From the NCBI GenBank assembly GCA_020641055.1, contig CP067345.1:1171317-1235316 (forward strand): DNA of 64,000 bases, in the 5' to 3' direction. A model generated the notes under the pieces. That model searched no databases and was not told the DNA's origin. It worked only from the letters and a program-made list of their open reading frames with translations. The stretch is from Clostridioides sp. ES-S-0010-02 (GTDB taxonomy: Bacteria > Bacillota > Clostridia > Peptostreptococcales > Peptostreptococcaceae). Of this stretch, positions 43,897 through 58,018 are shown in pieces (position 1 is the stretch's first letter; every line of letters begins with the position of its first letter). The position numbers and the translations under genes were made by a program.

Positions 43897-44601
43897 ATGA
43901 ATAAAGAGATTCAAAAAAAAATTTTAGTAGCTGATGATAATCCAGAAATTAGGGAAATTGTAGAAATACTTTTAACTGGTGAAGGTTATGAAGTTGTTAT
44001 GGCGACGAACGGAGAAGAGGCTGTAAACTTAGTAGACAGTACAATTGATTTGATTATTTTGGATGTTGTTATGCCAGTAAAGACAGGGTTTGTTGCATGT
44101 AATGAGATTAGAGAAAAAACAACAGCTCCAATATTATTTTTAACTGCGAAAACTCAAGATTCCGACAAGGTTATTGGGTTTTCAGCAGGAGGAGATGACT
44201 ATTTATCAAAGCCTTTTTCATATTCTGAGTTAATTTCAAGAGTTAAGTCATTACTTAGACGTTATTATATATATCAGGGAAAGGAAAAGAATAAGGAGCA
44301 AAATATATTGAAAACAAGAGGTTTAAGTGTAAATTTGGATACCCAAGATGTCATATTGGATGGAGAAACTATATTTTTGACAACTATAGAATATAGCATA
44401 CTAGTTCTTATGCTAAAAAATAGAAAAAAAGTTTTCTCGTCTGAAAATATATATGAAAGTATTTGGGATGAGCAATATTTTTATACAGCAAATAATACTA
44501 TAATGGTACATATTAGAAATTTAAGAAAAAAATTAGAGAAAGATCAGAAAAATCCACAATATGTAAAAACTGCATGGGGAAAGGGGTACTATATTGATTA
44601 G
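43897..44601 (+). CDS. OmpR-family response regulator
   Basis: The 234-aa protein has a receiver domain with the phosphorylated Asp in LIILDVVMPVKTG (about residue 55) and Lys in YLSKPFS, then a winged-helix DNA-binding domain ending TAWGKGYYID. AAAAAGGAG lies upstream of the ATG. It overlaps the histidine kinase gene by 8 bases. The family regulates nearby envelope or transport genes; the target here is unknown. Confidence 0.93.
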   Translation: MNKEIQKKILVADDNPEIREIVEILLTGEGYEVVMATNGEEAVNLVDSTIDLIILDVVMPVKTGFVACNEIREKTTAPILFLTAKTQDSDKVIGFSAGGDDYLSKPFSYSELISRVKSLLRRYYIYQGKEKNKEQNILKTRGLSVNLDTQDVILDGETIFLTTIEYSILVLMLKNRKKVFSSENIYESIWDEQYFYTANNTIMVHIRNLRKKLEKDQKNPQYVKTAWGKGYYID

Positions 44602-45916
44602 CAAAATTAAGCCATCAAAGTTGGGTGTCATACTATTGATATATGTAGTAATCTCAGCTGGGGTGGCTTTTATTTTAAATATACCATTTTATTCTGCCGT
44701 TGAGTCAATAGTAAAGGATGTATCAGAAGGTAGAACCTATTTTAAAAGAGAAGCAGACCAGTTAATGGCTGATTTTCAAATCTATGTGAATGATAAAAAT
44801 TTAAGTTCAAATGATGGAGAAGATATATCAAATTGGAATAATGACAATTGGTTTGTATCTATGAAAGTATATAAAGGAAATGAGCTTTTTTATGATACAC
44901 TGTACTATCCAGATGAAGTACCTGATAAGAGTGAAGAAAATGAATTTTATAGTAGCTCTATGGCTAGACATTATGAGATACAATTTTCTGATATTAAAGC
45001 TAGTGTAGTTATAGTAGCACTATTTAGATTTCGATTTCAAAATTTTATAGAAGCTGTTTCTATCACATTTATGGCAATTACATTTATTGTAACATTTTTA
45101 TTGCTGTTGAGTAGAAAGATTAAATATCTAAGAAAAATAGAGATGGGCATAAAGATAGTAGAAAGTGGTAGTTTAAAGTATAGAATTCCTGTTAAGGGTA
45201 ACGATGAATTATCATCACTTGCATCTAGTATTAATGAGATGAGTCAGGCACTTGATAATCAGATTATAAAAGAAAGAGAAATGAAGAATAAAAATAAGGA
45301 TATAGTAACTTCAATATCACATGATGTCAGAACTCCATTGACATCAGTAATTTGTTATTTGGATTTAATTAAAGATCATAAGTATAATAGCCCTGAGCAA
45401 TTGGAGCAATATATAAAAAATGTGAGATTAAAAGCATATCAGATAAAAGATTTGACAGATGACCTTTTTACACATTTTGTTAATTCGGAAGAAGAAGTTT
45501 CTAAAAAATATGAAAAGATTAATGCAAATGAATTTATATTTCAACTGCTTTTAGATAGTTCATATACATTGGAAGAAAAGGGATTTCATATAAAAATAGA
45601 AAATGAACTTTATAATCAATATCATATTTATGTAGATGTAACACAATTTAGAAGAATATTTGATAATCTATGTTCCAACATAATAAAGTATGCAAGAAGG
45701 GATAGACCAATAGTATTTTTAATTAAAGTTGAAGATGGTAAGCTGTTAATTATACAAAAAAACAAAGTTAGTAACATTCATAAAAATGTAGAAAGTTTTG
45801 GAATTGGCATAAAAAACTGTGAAAAGATAATTGCATATCACAATGGAAGTATAAATGTAAAATCAGGTGACAAAGAGTTTTCTATTGAAATATCTATTCC
45901 AGTAAATGAATCATAA
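44594..45916 (+). CDS. Sensor histidine kinase
   Basis: The 440-aa protein has a membrane helix (residues 9-30), an extracytoplasmic sensor of about 105 aa, a second helix (about 137-172) and a HAMP region. The phospho-His lies in SISHDVRTPLTS, followed by a HATPase domain with the N-box FDNLCSNIIKYA. The G1 box (DxGxG) is replaced by NKVSNIHKNVES, leading into FGIGIKNCEKI. This resembles NisK/SpaK-like kinases that respond to lantibiotics or envelope stress. The start is TTG, overlapping the regulator gene. Confidence 0.9.
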   Translation: MISKIKPSKLGVILLIYVVISAGVAFILNIPFYSAVESIVKDVSEGRTYFKREADQLMADFQIYVNDKNLSSNDGEDISNWNNDNWFVSMKVYKGNELFYDTLYYPDEVPDKSEENEFYSSSMARHYEIQFSDIKASVVIVALFRFRFQNFIEAVSITFMAITFIVTFLLLLSRKIKYLRKIEMGIKIVESGSLKYRIPVKGNDELSSLASSINEMSQALDNQIIKEREMKNKNKDIVTSISHDVRTPLTSVICYLDLIKDHKYNSPEQLEQYIKNVRLKAYQIKDLTDDLFTHFVNSEEEVSKKYEKINANEFIFQLLLDSSYTLEEKGFHIKIENELYNQYHIYVDVTQFRRIFDNLCSNIIKYARRDRPIVFLIKVEDGKLLIIQKNKVSNIHKNVESFGIGIKNCEKIIAYHNGSINVKSGDKEFSIEISIPVNES

Positions 45917-46028
45917 ATGTCTAAATTAAGTACTGCACATGCCAATTGTTATGTGCCTATGACCAAGTAACAAGTTTACTTGTAAGACCATATAATATTA
46001 TTATCTTAAAAAAAGGGGACATAATAAT

Positions 46029-47402
46029 ATGGTTTTAACAGGAGCGCATTATATTTACATTGTATTTATGGTAATTATCTTAATTACTATGCTTATGAAA
46101 AAAGATACTATAGTACCATGTATATTAGGTGTTTTTTTCATGGGGCTATTCTTTGAAAAAAATATCTTTGGAGCTATAACAGCAGTGTTTAACTCGTTTA
46201 TTATATCTTTAAATGAGTTGGGACCTATTATTTTAATCATAGCTATTATGGTAGCTTTATCTAAAGCTCTAGAAGCAAATAATGCCATACAGTATATGGT
46301 AAGACCATTTTCCAAAGTTATAAAAAATTCTAACACAGCATTTTTTGTAACTGGATTTGTAATGTTGATTCTTTCTTGGTTTTTTTGGCCAACTCCAGCT
46401 GTTGCCTTAGTCGGAGCTGTATTTTTACCTGTTGCTATTAGAGCTGGATTACCAGCGATTGGTGTTGCAGTAGCATTAAACTTATTTGGTCATGGTCTTG
46501 CCTTATCTACAGACTTTGTTATTCAGGGAGCCCCAAGTATAACAGCTGGTGCCGCAGGAGTAGCAGTATCATATGTCATAAATGATGGTATGATTTTATT
46601 TTGGGTAATGGGAATTGTAACGATATCGATGGCGTTTTATACATTAAAAAGAGATATCAATAAAGGAATGTTTAGAGAAGAGCTTAAAGATTTTGAAAGT
46701 GAAGAAGTAAAAGAATTTAATGGAAAATCTAAGATAGCAACTATTTTAGTAGCTTTAGGATTTCTTGCTGATATAATTGCTATGTATATGTTTGACCTAA
46801 AAGGAGGAGATGCATCAGCTCTTTTAGGAGGAACAGCAGTGTTTCTAATAATTATTATAAACACTATAAATTTTGGTAAAAATAGTCTTGAAAATGTGTG
46901 TGAAAATATAATAGATGGTTTTGTGTTTGGTATAAAGATATTTGGAGCTATTATACCAATAGCAGCGTTTTTCTACATGGGAGAAGTTGCACCTTTAACT
47001 GGTGTATTTGGAAAGGTATTAGCCCCTGGTTCTCAAGGATTATTATCAGATATAGGGATAGCTCTTTCTCAAACTATACCACTTAATAAATTTGCAGTAT
47101 CAGGTATAGAAACTGTAGTAGGAGCAATAACTGGGCTTGATGGTTCTGGGTTCTCTGGAATCTCATTAGTTGGTTCACTTGCATCTGTATTTGGAACTGC
47201 TATTAATGCAAGTGTTGGTGCATTAGCTGCATTAGGTCAAATTAGTGGTATTTGGGTTGGTGGAGGATGTCTAGTTCCTTGGGGGCTTATTTCAGCAGCA
47301 GCAATTTGTGGAGTTAGCCCTATTGAATTGGCAAAAAGGAACTTTATTCCTGTGATAACAGGTCTCATTGTAACAACAATAGTAGCAGTATTCATTATTT
47401 AG
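46029..47402 (+). CDS. Ion-transporter-superfamily permease (GntP/CitMHS-like)
   Basis: The 457-aa protein has 11-13 hydrophobic segments. The sequence FWPTPAVALVGAVFLPVAIRAG and the C-terminal GLDGSGFSGISLVGS are typical of the IT superfamily, which carries organic anions such as gluconate or citrate. The substrate cannot be assigned. AAAAAGGGGAC precedes the ATG. It follows the two-component genes by 112 bp with no terminator seen, so it may be their target. Confidence 0.75.
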   Translation: MVLTGAHYIYIVFMVIILITMLMKKDTIVPCILGVFFMGLFFEKNIFGAITAVFNSFIISLNELGPIILIIAIMVALSKALEANNAIQYMVRPFSKVIKNSNTAFFVTGFVMLILSWFFWPTPAVALVGAVFLPVAIRAGLPAIGVAVALNLFGHGLALSTDFVIQGAPSITAGAAGVAVSYVINDGMILFWVMGIVTISMAFYTLKRDINKGMFREELKDFESEEVKEFNGKSKIATILVALGFLADIIAMYMFDLKGGDASALLGGTAVFLIIIINTINFGKNSLENVCENIIDGFVFGIKIFGAIIPIAAFFYMGEVAPLTGVFGKVLAPGSQGLLSDIGIALSQTIPLNKFAVSGIETVVGAITGLDGSGFSGISLVGSLASVFGTAINASVGALAALGQISGIWVGGGCLVPWGLISAAAICGVSPIELAKRNFIPVITGLIVTTIVAVFII

Positions 47403-47494
47403 AAAATAAAAGCTAATATTATTTTACTTGTAGATTAACAAAGCTTATGTAAATTAAAACTTATATAAATTAAAAATAAAAAATCATATAAATT

Positions 47495-47570
47495 AAAAAT
47501 AGATGTACAGTTATTATCTACTAAAAGACTTTTGTATCATGTAAAAACTATACATCTATTTTTTTTGGAA
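47495..47570. terminator. Terminator between convergent genes
   Basis: AAAAATAGATGTA (47495-47507) pairs with TACATCTATTTTT (47551-47563) and is followed by more T, ending the permease transcript and possibly the converging deacetylase one. Confidence 0.75.
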
Positions 47571-47651
47571 GTATTTAATTTGAAGTAGTTTATGTAAATT
47601 AATATCTGAATATTAGATTTAAAATATAGCTTTTAAATATATTTCTAAATG

Positions 47652-48593
47652 TTAATAATTTAGAAGCTCAAAATTGTATCCTAGTTTTCTAGCATCTGAT
47701 ATAAAATCACTTAGAATTTCTGTACTAGTTTTAGAAACAGCATGTAGTAATAAGATAGAACCATCATGTAAATTATCCATTATTTTCTTCTTAGCTTCCT
47801 CATGTGATGGTTGTTTTTCAGTATCCCAATCTCTATATGCGAAACTCCAAAATATAGTTTTATAACCTAGGTTTTTAGTCATTGCTAAGCTTTTTTCTGA
47901 ATATTTACCCATAGGAGGTCTGAAAAACTTAACTATGTTTTTTCCAGTTAATTCTTTATAAAGTTTTTCAACATCTTCAAATTCATCATTAAAGCTTTCT
48001 AGATTGCTTGTTTTTGTTGGCATAGAAGGATGAGTTTTACTATGACTTCCAACTATGTGACCTTCTGCAACCATTCTTCTTATCAAATCTTCATTTTCCT
48101 TTATATATGGAGAGGTAACGAAAAAAATGGCCTTTACTTTATTTTTTTTTAAAACATCTAGTATCTTTGATGTATATCCATTTTCATAACCTTCATCAAA
48201 TGTAAGATATAATGTTTTTTGACCATCTTTGATGGGTCCATTATATATAGCATTATAGTCAGAAAAATTAAATTTGATGTCAGTATTTACTTCTGGAGTT
48301 TGATGTTTAGTATTTGGTATATAAAACCAATCAAGAGCAGTATTATCCAAAGATGACACATCTAACTTTTCATTATCATTGTTCACAGTATTTTTATTTG
48401 ATGGACTGTCTGTTCCATCTGAAACAGTTACATTGGAAGTATTTTTACTATCATCAGCATTTTGAGAATCTCCTTGTGTTGATATTTCTTTATTCTGTTC
48501 TGTGTTTTGTTTTTTTTGTGAGTTTGAACATCCCACAACGAAAAAAATAGATATAGAAAGTATTGTCAAAACGTATAGTATCTTTCTAAGCAT
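47652..48593 (-). CDS. pdaA: PdaA-like polysaccharide deacetylase lipoprotein
   Basis: A lipoprotein signal ends FFVVGC (Cys22), then a low-complexity linker of about 70 aa rich in S, N and D leads to a NodB domain. The block YLTFDEGYENGYTSKILDVL, GSHSKTHPS and FRPPMGKYS follow PdaA, the N-acetylmuramic deacetylase that starts muramic-delta-lactam formation in spore cortex. The usual second Asp of TFDD is Glu, as PdaA proteins differ there. C. difficile has two such genes; this may be the second (pdaA2). Ribosome site GGGAG lies upstream on the reverse strand. Confidence 0.8.
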   Translation of the reverse strand: MLRKILYVLTILSISIFFVVGCSNSQKKQNTEQNKEISTQGDSQNADDSKNTSNVTVSDGTDSPSNKNTVNNDNEKLDVSSLDNTALDWFYIPNTKHQTPEVNTDIKFNFSDYNAIYNGPIKDGQKTLYLTFDEGYENGYTSKILDVLKKNKVKAIFFVTSPYIKENEDLIRRMVAEGHIVGSHSKTHPSMPTKTSNLESFNDEFEDVEKLYKELTGKNIVKFFRPPMGKYSEKSLAMTKNLGYKTIFWSFAYRDWDTEKQPSHEEAKKKIMDNLHDGSILLLHAVSKTSTEILSDFISDARKLGYNFELLNY

Positions 48594-48748
48594 TTTTTAG
48601 CTCCCTTCTAAATTAATTGTAATTATATATAGTATTATTATAGTTTGAAAGTGTTATTATTAATAGTTACATATTTGAAAATAAAGTCGCAATAGTATTA
48701 TAAAATATGAATAATTAATAAATTTAAGAAAAAATGTAAAAAAGTAGT

Positions 48749-48777
48749 TGACCATATTATAATAAGATGTTATGATA
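48749..48777 (+). promoter_or_regulatory. rRNA operon promoter
   Basis: TTGACC (48749-48754), a 17-bp spacer and TATGAT (48772-48777) lie about 170 bp before 16S. The leader contains AAGGAACC repeated twice near 48794-48810 and then the upstream arm of the 16S processing stem. The 48594-48748 part shows nothing further. Confidence 0.75.
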
Positions 48778-48856
48778 ATAAATGTGCTCAACAAGGAACC
48801 AAAAGGAACCAAAAAATAATGAGTACAAAATGATTTATTTAATAAAATGAACTTTG

Positions 48857-50476
<1,620 letters not shown>

Positions 50477-50555
50477 GAGGGTTCGTTTTTACGAATACTC
50501 AATTAGCACTTTGAGCAACAGGATTTATCTGTTGGCGCTGTGCGTTAGCACTTTG

Positions 50556-53607
<3,052 letters not shown>

Positions 53608-53642
53608 TAGAGTGTTAATTTAACTCACAATAGAATAAGTGT

Positions 53643-53717
53643 GCTGGTGTGGCTCAACGGTAGAGCAGCTGACTTGTAATCAGCAGGTTGTAGGTTCGAT
53701 TCCTATCACCAGCTCCA
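53643..53717 (+). tRNA. tRNA-Thr (anticodon TGT)
   Basis: A full cloverleaf is visible: acceptor GCTGGTG with CACCAGC, D-loop GGCTCAACGGTAGAGC, anticodon arm CTGACTTGTAATCAG with TGT, T-arm GTAGGTTCGATTCCTAT, and encoded CCA. The gene follows 23S by about 77 bp inside the rRNA transcript. Confidence 0.96.
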
Positions 53718-53719
53718 GT

Positions 53720-53750
53720 AAAGACTATGTTTTTAACATAGTCTTTTTTA
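53720..53750 (+). terminator. Terminator of the rRNA operon
   Basis: AAAGACTATGTT (53720-53731) and AACATAGTCTTT (53734-53745) form a hairpin followed by T residues directly after tRNA-Thr. Confidence 0.9.
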
Positions 53751-53818
53751 TTATATAATATATTTATTATTTTATATAGTTTATAGAAATAGACAGGAAA
53801 TTGATAAATTTAAGTAAA

Positions 53819-53866
53819 AAATAGCTATTAAGTAAGAAATAGCTATTAAGTAAGAAATAGCTATAC
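53819..53866 (+). repeat. 18-bp tandem repeat
   Basis: The unit AAATAGCTATTAAGTAAG occurs twice exactly (53819-53836, 53837-53854) and then partially (from 53855). It lies between the rRNA operon terminator and the srtB terminator; no function is evident. The number of copies may vary among strains. Confidence 0.85.
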
Positions 53867-53894
53867 AGATTAAAATAATTATTTTAATCTGTAT
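53863..53894 (-). terminator. Terminator of srtB (perfect palindrome)
   Basis: A 32-nt perfect palindrome with core ACAGATTAAAATAA and its complement lies downstream of srtB on the reverse strand. It is AT-rich and lacks a clear U-tract, so it could also be a protein-binding site. Confidence 0.6.
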
Positions 53895-53956
53895 GTGAAT
53901 ACCTTAACGCAAAAATTTGATTATTTGTGTAAGAATTGTTAAAAAGACATGTATAT

Positions 53957-54643
53957 TTAATTTGAAACTAACTTGCCATGGATTACCATTCTAGCATCAT
54001 CAAATTCATAAGTGCATGTAGAAAGTGTAACTATCTTATCTTTACTACTTACTTTCATATTTGATTTATGTAATGATTTGGAAGTAATAGCATCTATGTA
54101 TTTTTGATAGTCTGATTCGCTATTAAAGCTTGTTTTTAGATAATCATAATCAGATTCTACAATATAGGCAGAAAATACTTCATATAATAATTCTTTTCCA
54201 TCCATAGTGATTTTTATTTGATTGTTTTCTTTAAAGAAATCATCATCTTTAAACTTATTTAGATTATTAAACATTGTTTTGTTTTTCATATTATGTCCAT
54301 ATACTATAACATTTTGGTCATCCAGAGATTTATTTCTATAATCCATGAATAATGTACCTGAGATAGATTTTTTACCATAAAAGTCTTTGTCAAGATAATA
54401 AGAATTATCTTTAGATTGTACAACTGGATAATTTATATTTGTATTATCAACAGAAAGCCAAAACTTAAAATCTTTGTTTATTTTTAATAAGTCTTCTTTT
54501 TTATTTTCTTTTTTCTGAAGTTGAGCAGATACTTTAGTATCATGGCTGTACTTGCTAAGCTTTAAGCATATATTAAATCCACTATAGATTATTACTAATA
54601 TTAATATAATATTAATTATTACTCTATATAATTTTTTCAACAT
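53957..54643 (-). CDS. srtB: Sortase B
   Basis: SrtB is a membrane-anchored cysteine transpeptidase that links sorted surface proteins to peptidoglycan. The 228-aa protein has an N-terminal membrane helix (about residues 8-27). The catalytic residues are visible: His in VIVYGHNMKNKTMF, Cys in TLSTCTYEF, Arg in DDARMVIHG. C. difficile has this as its only functional sortase, with SPKTG/PPKTG-type substrates encoded elsewhere (established knowledge). No substrate with such a signal is in this window. It is monocistronic. Confidence 0.94.
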   Translation of the reverse strand: MLKKLYRVIINIILILVIIYSGFNICLKLSKYSHDTKVSAQLQKKENKKEDLLKINKDFKFWLSVDNTNINYPVVQSKDNSYYLDKDFYGKKSISGTLFMDYRNKSLDDQNVIVYGHNMKNKTMFNNLNKFKDDDFFKENNQIKITMDGKELLYEVFSAYIVESDYDYLKTSFNSESDYQKYIDAITSKSLHKSNMKVSSKDKIVTLSTCTYEFDDARMVIHGKLVSN

Positions 54644-54726
54644 TCCACCTCAAATCATAAATAATAGTTTATATACCTATATTACACTATTTTTGAAGAA
54701 ATTTAAATTTTTAGTATAATATTACT

Positions 54727-54755
54727 TTGACATACTTAAGTATTTATGATAATAT
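54727..54755 (+). promoter_or_regulatory. rnpB promoter
   Basis: TTGACA (54727-54732), 17 bp, TAATAT (54750-54755) would start transcription at about 54762, close to the RNase P RNA 5' end. A second TTGAAG/TATAAT pair lies further up (54693-54720). Confidence 0.65.
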
Positions 54756-54773
54756 AGCTAAGTAAAATGAATA

Positions 54774-55106
54774 TTAAGTAAGCCAGATAATCGCATGTAA
54801 TTTTACATGAGGAAAGTCGGAGCTCCATAGAGCAGGGTGCTAGGTAACACCTAGTGGGAGCAATCCTAAGGATAGTGCAACAGAAATAAACCGCCACTTA
54901 AGTGGTAAGGATGGAAAGGCGAGGTAAGAGCTCACCAGCAGCTAGGCGACTAGTTGGCTATGTAAACCCCACCTGGAGCAAGACCAAGATAGGAATAAAG
55001 AGTGCTGCTCGTACTCTCCGGTAGGTAGGTCGCTTGAGCTTATTGGTGACAATAAGCCTAGAAAGATGATTATCTAATACAGAACTCCGCTTATAGACTT
55101 GCTTAA
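54774..55106 (+). ncRNA. rnpB: RNase P RNA
   Basis: The catalytic RNA of RNase P, which matures tRNA 5' ends. The P4 halves are present: GAGGAAAGTCGGAGCTCC near 54810 and ACAGAACTCCGCTTATAG near 55079. The universal core AGGGTGCTAGGTAACACC is there too. The P1 ends pair (TTAAGTAAG at 54774, CTTGCTTAA at 55098-55106, with one G-U). Length about 333 nt. Confidence 0.93.
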
Positions 55107-55121
55107 TTTTTTCGATAGGTG

Positions 55122-55150
55122 AAACATCAGTTTAAACTGATGTTTTTTTA
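55122..55150 (+). terminator. Terminator after rnpB
   Basis: AAACATCAGTTT and its complement form a 24-nt palindrome (55122-55145) followed by T residues. The remaining bases to 55394 are AT-rich and must hold the mldA promoter. Confidence 0.85.
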
Positions 55151-55394
55151 TTTGCAAATTTGTCTAATTTACTTTCAAAATTTTGTGGAATATTGTAATA
55201 TAAGTTAGTACAGATATTAAAAATGGTATAATATAAGATGGATATAAAAAGAAAAAGTAAAATGATGTAAATAATATGATATGATATAAGATGTAGTAAA
55301 TTTAGTAACTAATTATTAAAATATCATAATCAAATTAGTAATTTTACATAATGTAAATATCACAATAAAATAATTGATTTAAGGAGTGAAGGTT

Positions 55395-57896
55395 TTGAGT
55401 GAAAATAATATAATAAGAAATACTGTTTTAAATGTCACAGCAAGTTTTTTAAAACAAGAGTCTAAGATAAATGAAAAATTAGAAGGTGTTTTAGAAAAGA
55501 AATTTGAAAAAGTAGAATTCAATGAAGCAAAATATGCTGAGCTTTTAAAATTTAATATATTGTTTTATAAAACATTAGCAAGAAATACAGAACCGCTTAT
55601 CGGGAAATGGATAGTAGATAAATACATACCTGAAATAGATGAATTAGAGAAAGAATTAGAATTAACTACAGCTAAATGTAGAAAGTATGTAAATAAGGCA
55701 ATGAAGGATGGTTTAGACTGTCTAAAAGCCAACGATTTAAGTAGTTTTTTAGCTTATGATAAAATGGACCTATTAGAGAGACGAAGACGTTTAGAAAAGG
55801 ATTATAAGGTTCTAAATCTATATAAAGACCTTCTTAATATAACACTTAGAAAGATAAGTTTAGAAAAGAAAGATTGTGCAAGTTTATTTCTTAAGAATCA
55901 AGCTGATGCTAAAAGAGAACTAAAAAGAGAAATAATATTCTGTGTAAATAAGATATTAGCTAGTAGCAAAGAGGTAGTACCTAAAAATATAGAAGAGAAT
56001 TCTGAACAAAGCAGTGAAGATATAAAAGCAACAGAAATTGAAGATTTACAATTAGGTAAAGATAATTCAGAAAATGATGTTTTATTAAATTCAGTTAAAA
56101 AGTCAGAATTAGGAAAAGAACCGCAGATAAATGATGTAGAAGCAAAGTTTATGGATAAACTAAATAGTTTAAATGATGAAAGTATATCTCAAACTGTATA
56201 TAATGAATATAAAAAATTATGTGGGTTAGAAGAACTTCCTTATGTTGAAGGCTATGGCTTTGGTGGAGAAGTTATTAAAGACTTTGTTTGTGCAACAGTT
56301 GCATTAGAATTTTTGAAGAGAAGAAATAGAGACCTTATAGAAGGTGCGATGAGATTAACTATAATTGGAGAATTTGGTGCTGAAAATTTTAAGGAATTCA
56401 TAGATTATGTAATTAAAAATAAAACAGAAATTAGTGAAAATGTTTGGGAAGAAGCACACATTGTTCTAAAAGATAAATCTTCTGAATTAGAAAATCACGA
56501 TATTGTATCAAAGAGAACTAGAAAAAATAAAGACATTGATATTGAAGAATATATTTATATGATAAAAAATGCAGATAAAGATGTTTGTTTTAGAAGTAGC
56601 ATTTCTATAGAGGAAGATACTAAAGAAGAAGTAATTAATAAGAATGAAAATGTAGAGAATGCTATAGAAAATAAAGAAGATATTGAAAAAGATCATGATA
56701 TAAATAAAGAAGAAATAATTGAACCAGAAAATAAGAAGAGTAGAAAAAAAGATAAATTATTTGGATTTATGAAAAAGGAAAGCAAAAAAGAGGATGTGCT
56801 AGAAGAAACTGAAAAGGAAGAGATTGGATTAGATAATACTTCTGATACAGTTCCAGGTGAAGCTGATGAATCTATTAAGGAAAATATAGAAAACTTAGAA
56901 GAAATAAACCAAAGTTTAGAAGAAGAACGCAACATAAAAATAGAAAAACCAATAAATAATGATGAGTTAGATAAAAAACTATCAGCAAGTAATGAGCCTA
57001 AATCTGAAAAAGAAAGTAAGGGATTAGGTGATGAAATGCCAAAAGAAGCAGAAGAAAAAAAGGTAGAAAGTGAAAAATCAGTAGTAATACCTATTAACAA
57101 GAAAGAAAAAAATAGCAAAAAGTCTAAACATTCTTCTAAGTTTAATTCTAAGGAAAAGAAAACAGAAATAAAAAATTATGAATCAAATGAAGAAGATTCT
57201 ATAGATGATGAAGAGGTTGGTTCTAAAAAAAGCAGATTAAAAGAGACTATTATAGCTATAGTTATAGTGGCAATTGTTGGTGTAGGATACTTTATAACAG
57301 TAGGCAATAACAAGAAAAATGATAAAGACACGACACCTCCAAAAGCACCAACTCAGCAACAAGCCAACAATAAACAAACAGAAGAAGAAAAGAAAGCAAA
57401 AGCTGAAAAAGAAAAGAAAGAAGCAGAAGAAAAGGCAAAAGCAGAGGAAAAAGAAAAAGCTGAAAAGAAAGCAAAAGAGATGGAAGCATATAAAGACGGT
57501 AAAGGTGTATATTATACTGTCTATGCAGGTTCACTTAAAGTTGAAGCAACAGCAAAAGAAACAGCAAAAGAATATGAAGCTAAAGGTATTTCTTCAACAA
57601 TAGTTCAAGAGAATGGATATTATAAAGTGAAGATAGGTGATTATTCTGAGTATGGAGAAGCACAAGAAAAATGTAATGAATTAGCTAAGAAATCTATTGA
57701 TACATATATAGCGATGTATGATAAGTACTATGATTACAAATTAGAAGATTTGAAAGAATCAGCTCCTTCATTAAGTGCTGAAGAACTTAGACAAAAATAT
57801 GAAGATTTAAGAAGTGAGTTAAAAAATAAATCTGGATATCGTGAATATGTTAAACATTTAGATAAACTTTATGAAGAAATAGTTGAAGGTGCTTAG
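55395..57896 (+). CDS. mldA: MldA, midcell division protein with SPOR domain
   Basis: The 833-aa protein has a long cytoplasmic part: a folded region (1-330) followed by an acidic, lysine-rich stretch with predicted coiled coil (about 380-610). One membrane helix follows (TIIAIVIVAIVGVGYFI, about 620-637), then an extracytoplasmic K/E-rich helix and a C-terminal SPOR domain (YYTVYAGSLKVEATA onward). SPOR domains bind denuded glycan at the septum. The layout matches MldA of C. difficile, needed for normal rod shape and division. TTG 55395 is preferred because AAGGAG lies 8 nt upstream; GTG 55386 overlaps that site. Confidence 0.9.
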   Translation: MSENNIIRNTVLNVTASFLKQESKINEKLEGVLEKKFEKVEFNEAKYAELLKFNILFYKTLARNTEPLIGKWIVDKYIPEIDELEKELELTTAKCRKYVNKAMKDGLDCLKANDLSSFLAYDKMDLLERRRRLEKDYKVLNLYKDLLNITLRKISLEKKDCASLFLKNQADAKRELKREIIFCVNKILASSKEVVPKNIEENSEQSSEDIKATEIEDLQLGKDNSENDVLLNSVKKSELGKEPQINDVEAKFMDKLNSLNDESISQTVYNEYKKLCGLEELPYVEGYGFGGEVIKDFVCATVALEFLKRRNRDLIEGAMRLTIIGEFGAENFKEFIDYVIKNKTEISENVWEEAHIVLKDKSSELENHDIVSKRTRKNKDIDIEEYIYMIKNADKDVCFRSSISIEEDTKEEVINKNENVENAIENKEDIEKDHDINKEEIIEPENKKSRKKDKLFGFMKKESKKEDVLEETEKEEIGLDNTSDTVPGEADESIKENIENLEEINQSLEEERNIKIEKPINNDELDKKLSASNEPKSEKESKGLGDEMPKEAEEKKVESEKSVVIPINKKEKNSKKSKHSSKFNSKEKKTEIKNYESNEEDSIDDEEVGSKKSRLKETIIAIVIVAIVGVGYFITVGNNKKNDKDTTPPKAPTQQQANNKQTEEEKKAKAEKEKKEAEEKAKAEEKEKAEKKAKEMEAYKDGKGVYYTVYAGSLKVEATAKETAKEYEAKGISSTIVQENGYYKVKIGDYSEYGEAQEKCNELAKKSIDTYIAMYDKYYDYKLEDLKESAPSLSAEELRQKYEDLRSELKNKSGYREYVKHLDKLYEEIVEGA

Positions 57897-57921
57897 GATA
57901 TTTATTAAATAAGGACGAATT

Positions 57922-57969
57922 ATGTCTCAAAATAAAAAGTATTAAAAGATATTATTTATTTTGAGACAT
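57922..57969 (+). terminator. Hairpin between mldA and mldB
   Basis: A perfect 15-bp stem (ATGTCTCAAAATAAA at 57922-57936, complement at 57955-57969) has an 18-nt loop and is followed by TTTATTC. It could attenuate transcription from mldA into mldB-mldC. Confidence 0.65.
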
Positions 57970-58018
57970 TTTATTCACCTTTAGAAAATAATTATAATTT
58001 TGTTTAGGCGGTGAAGGT

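Noticed and set aside
57292-57603. Open frames opposite and overlapping the K/E-rich part of mldA
   Set aside because: These are low-complexity shadows of a repetitive coding stretch.
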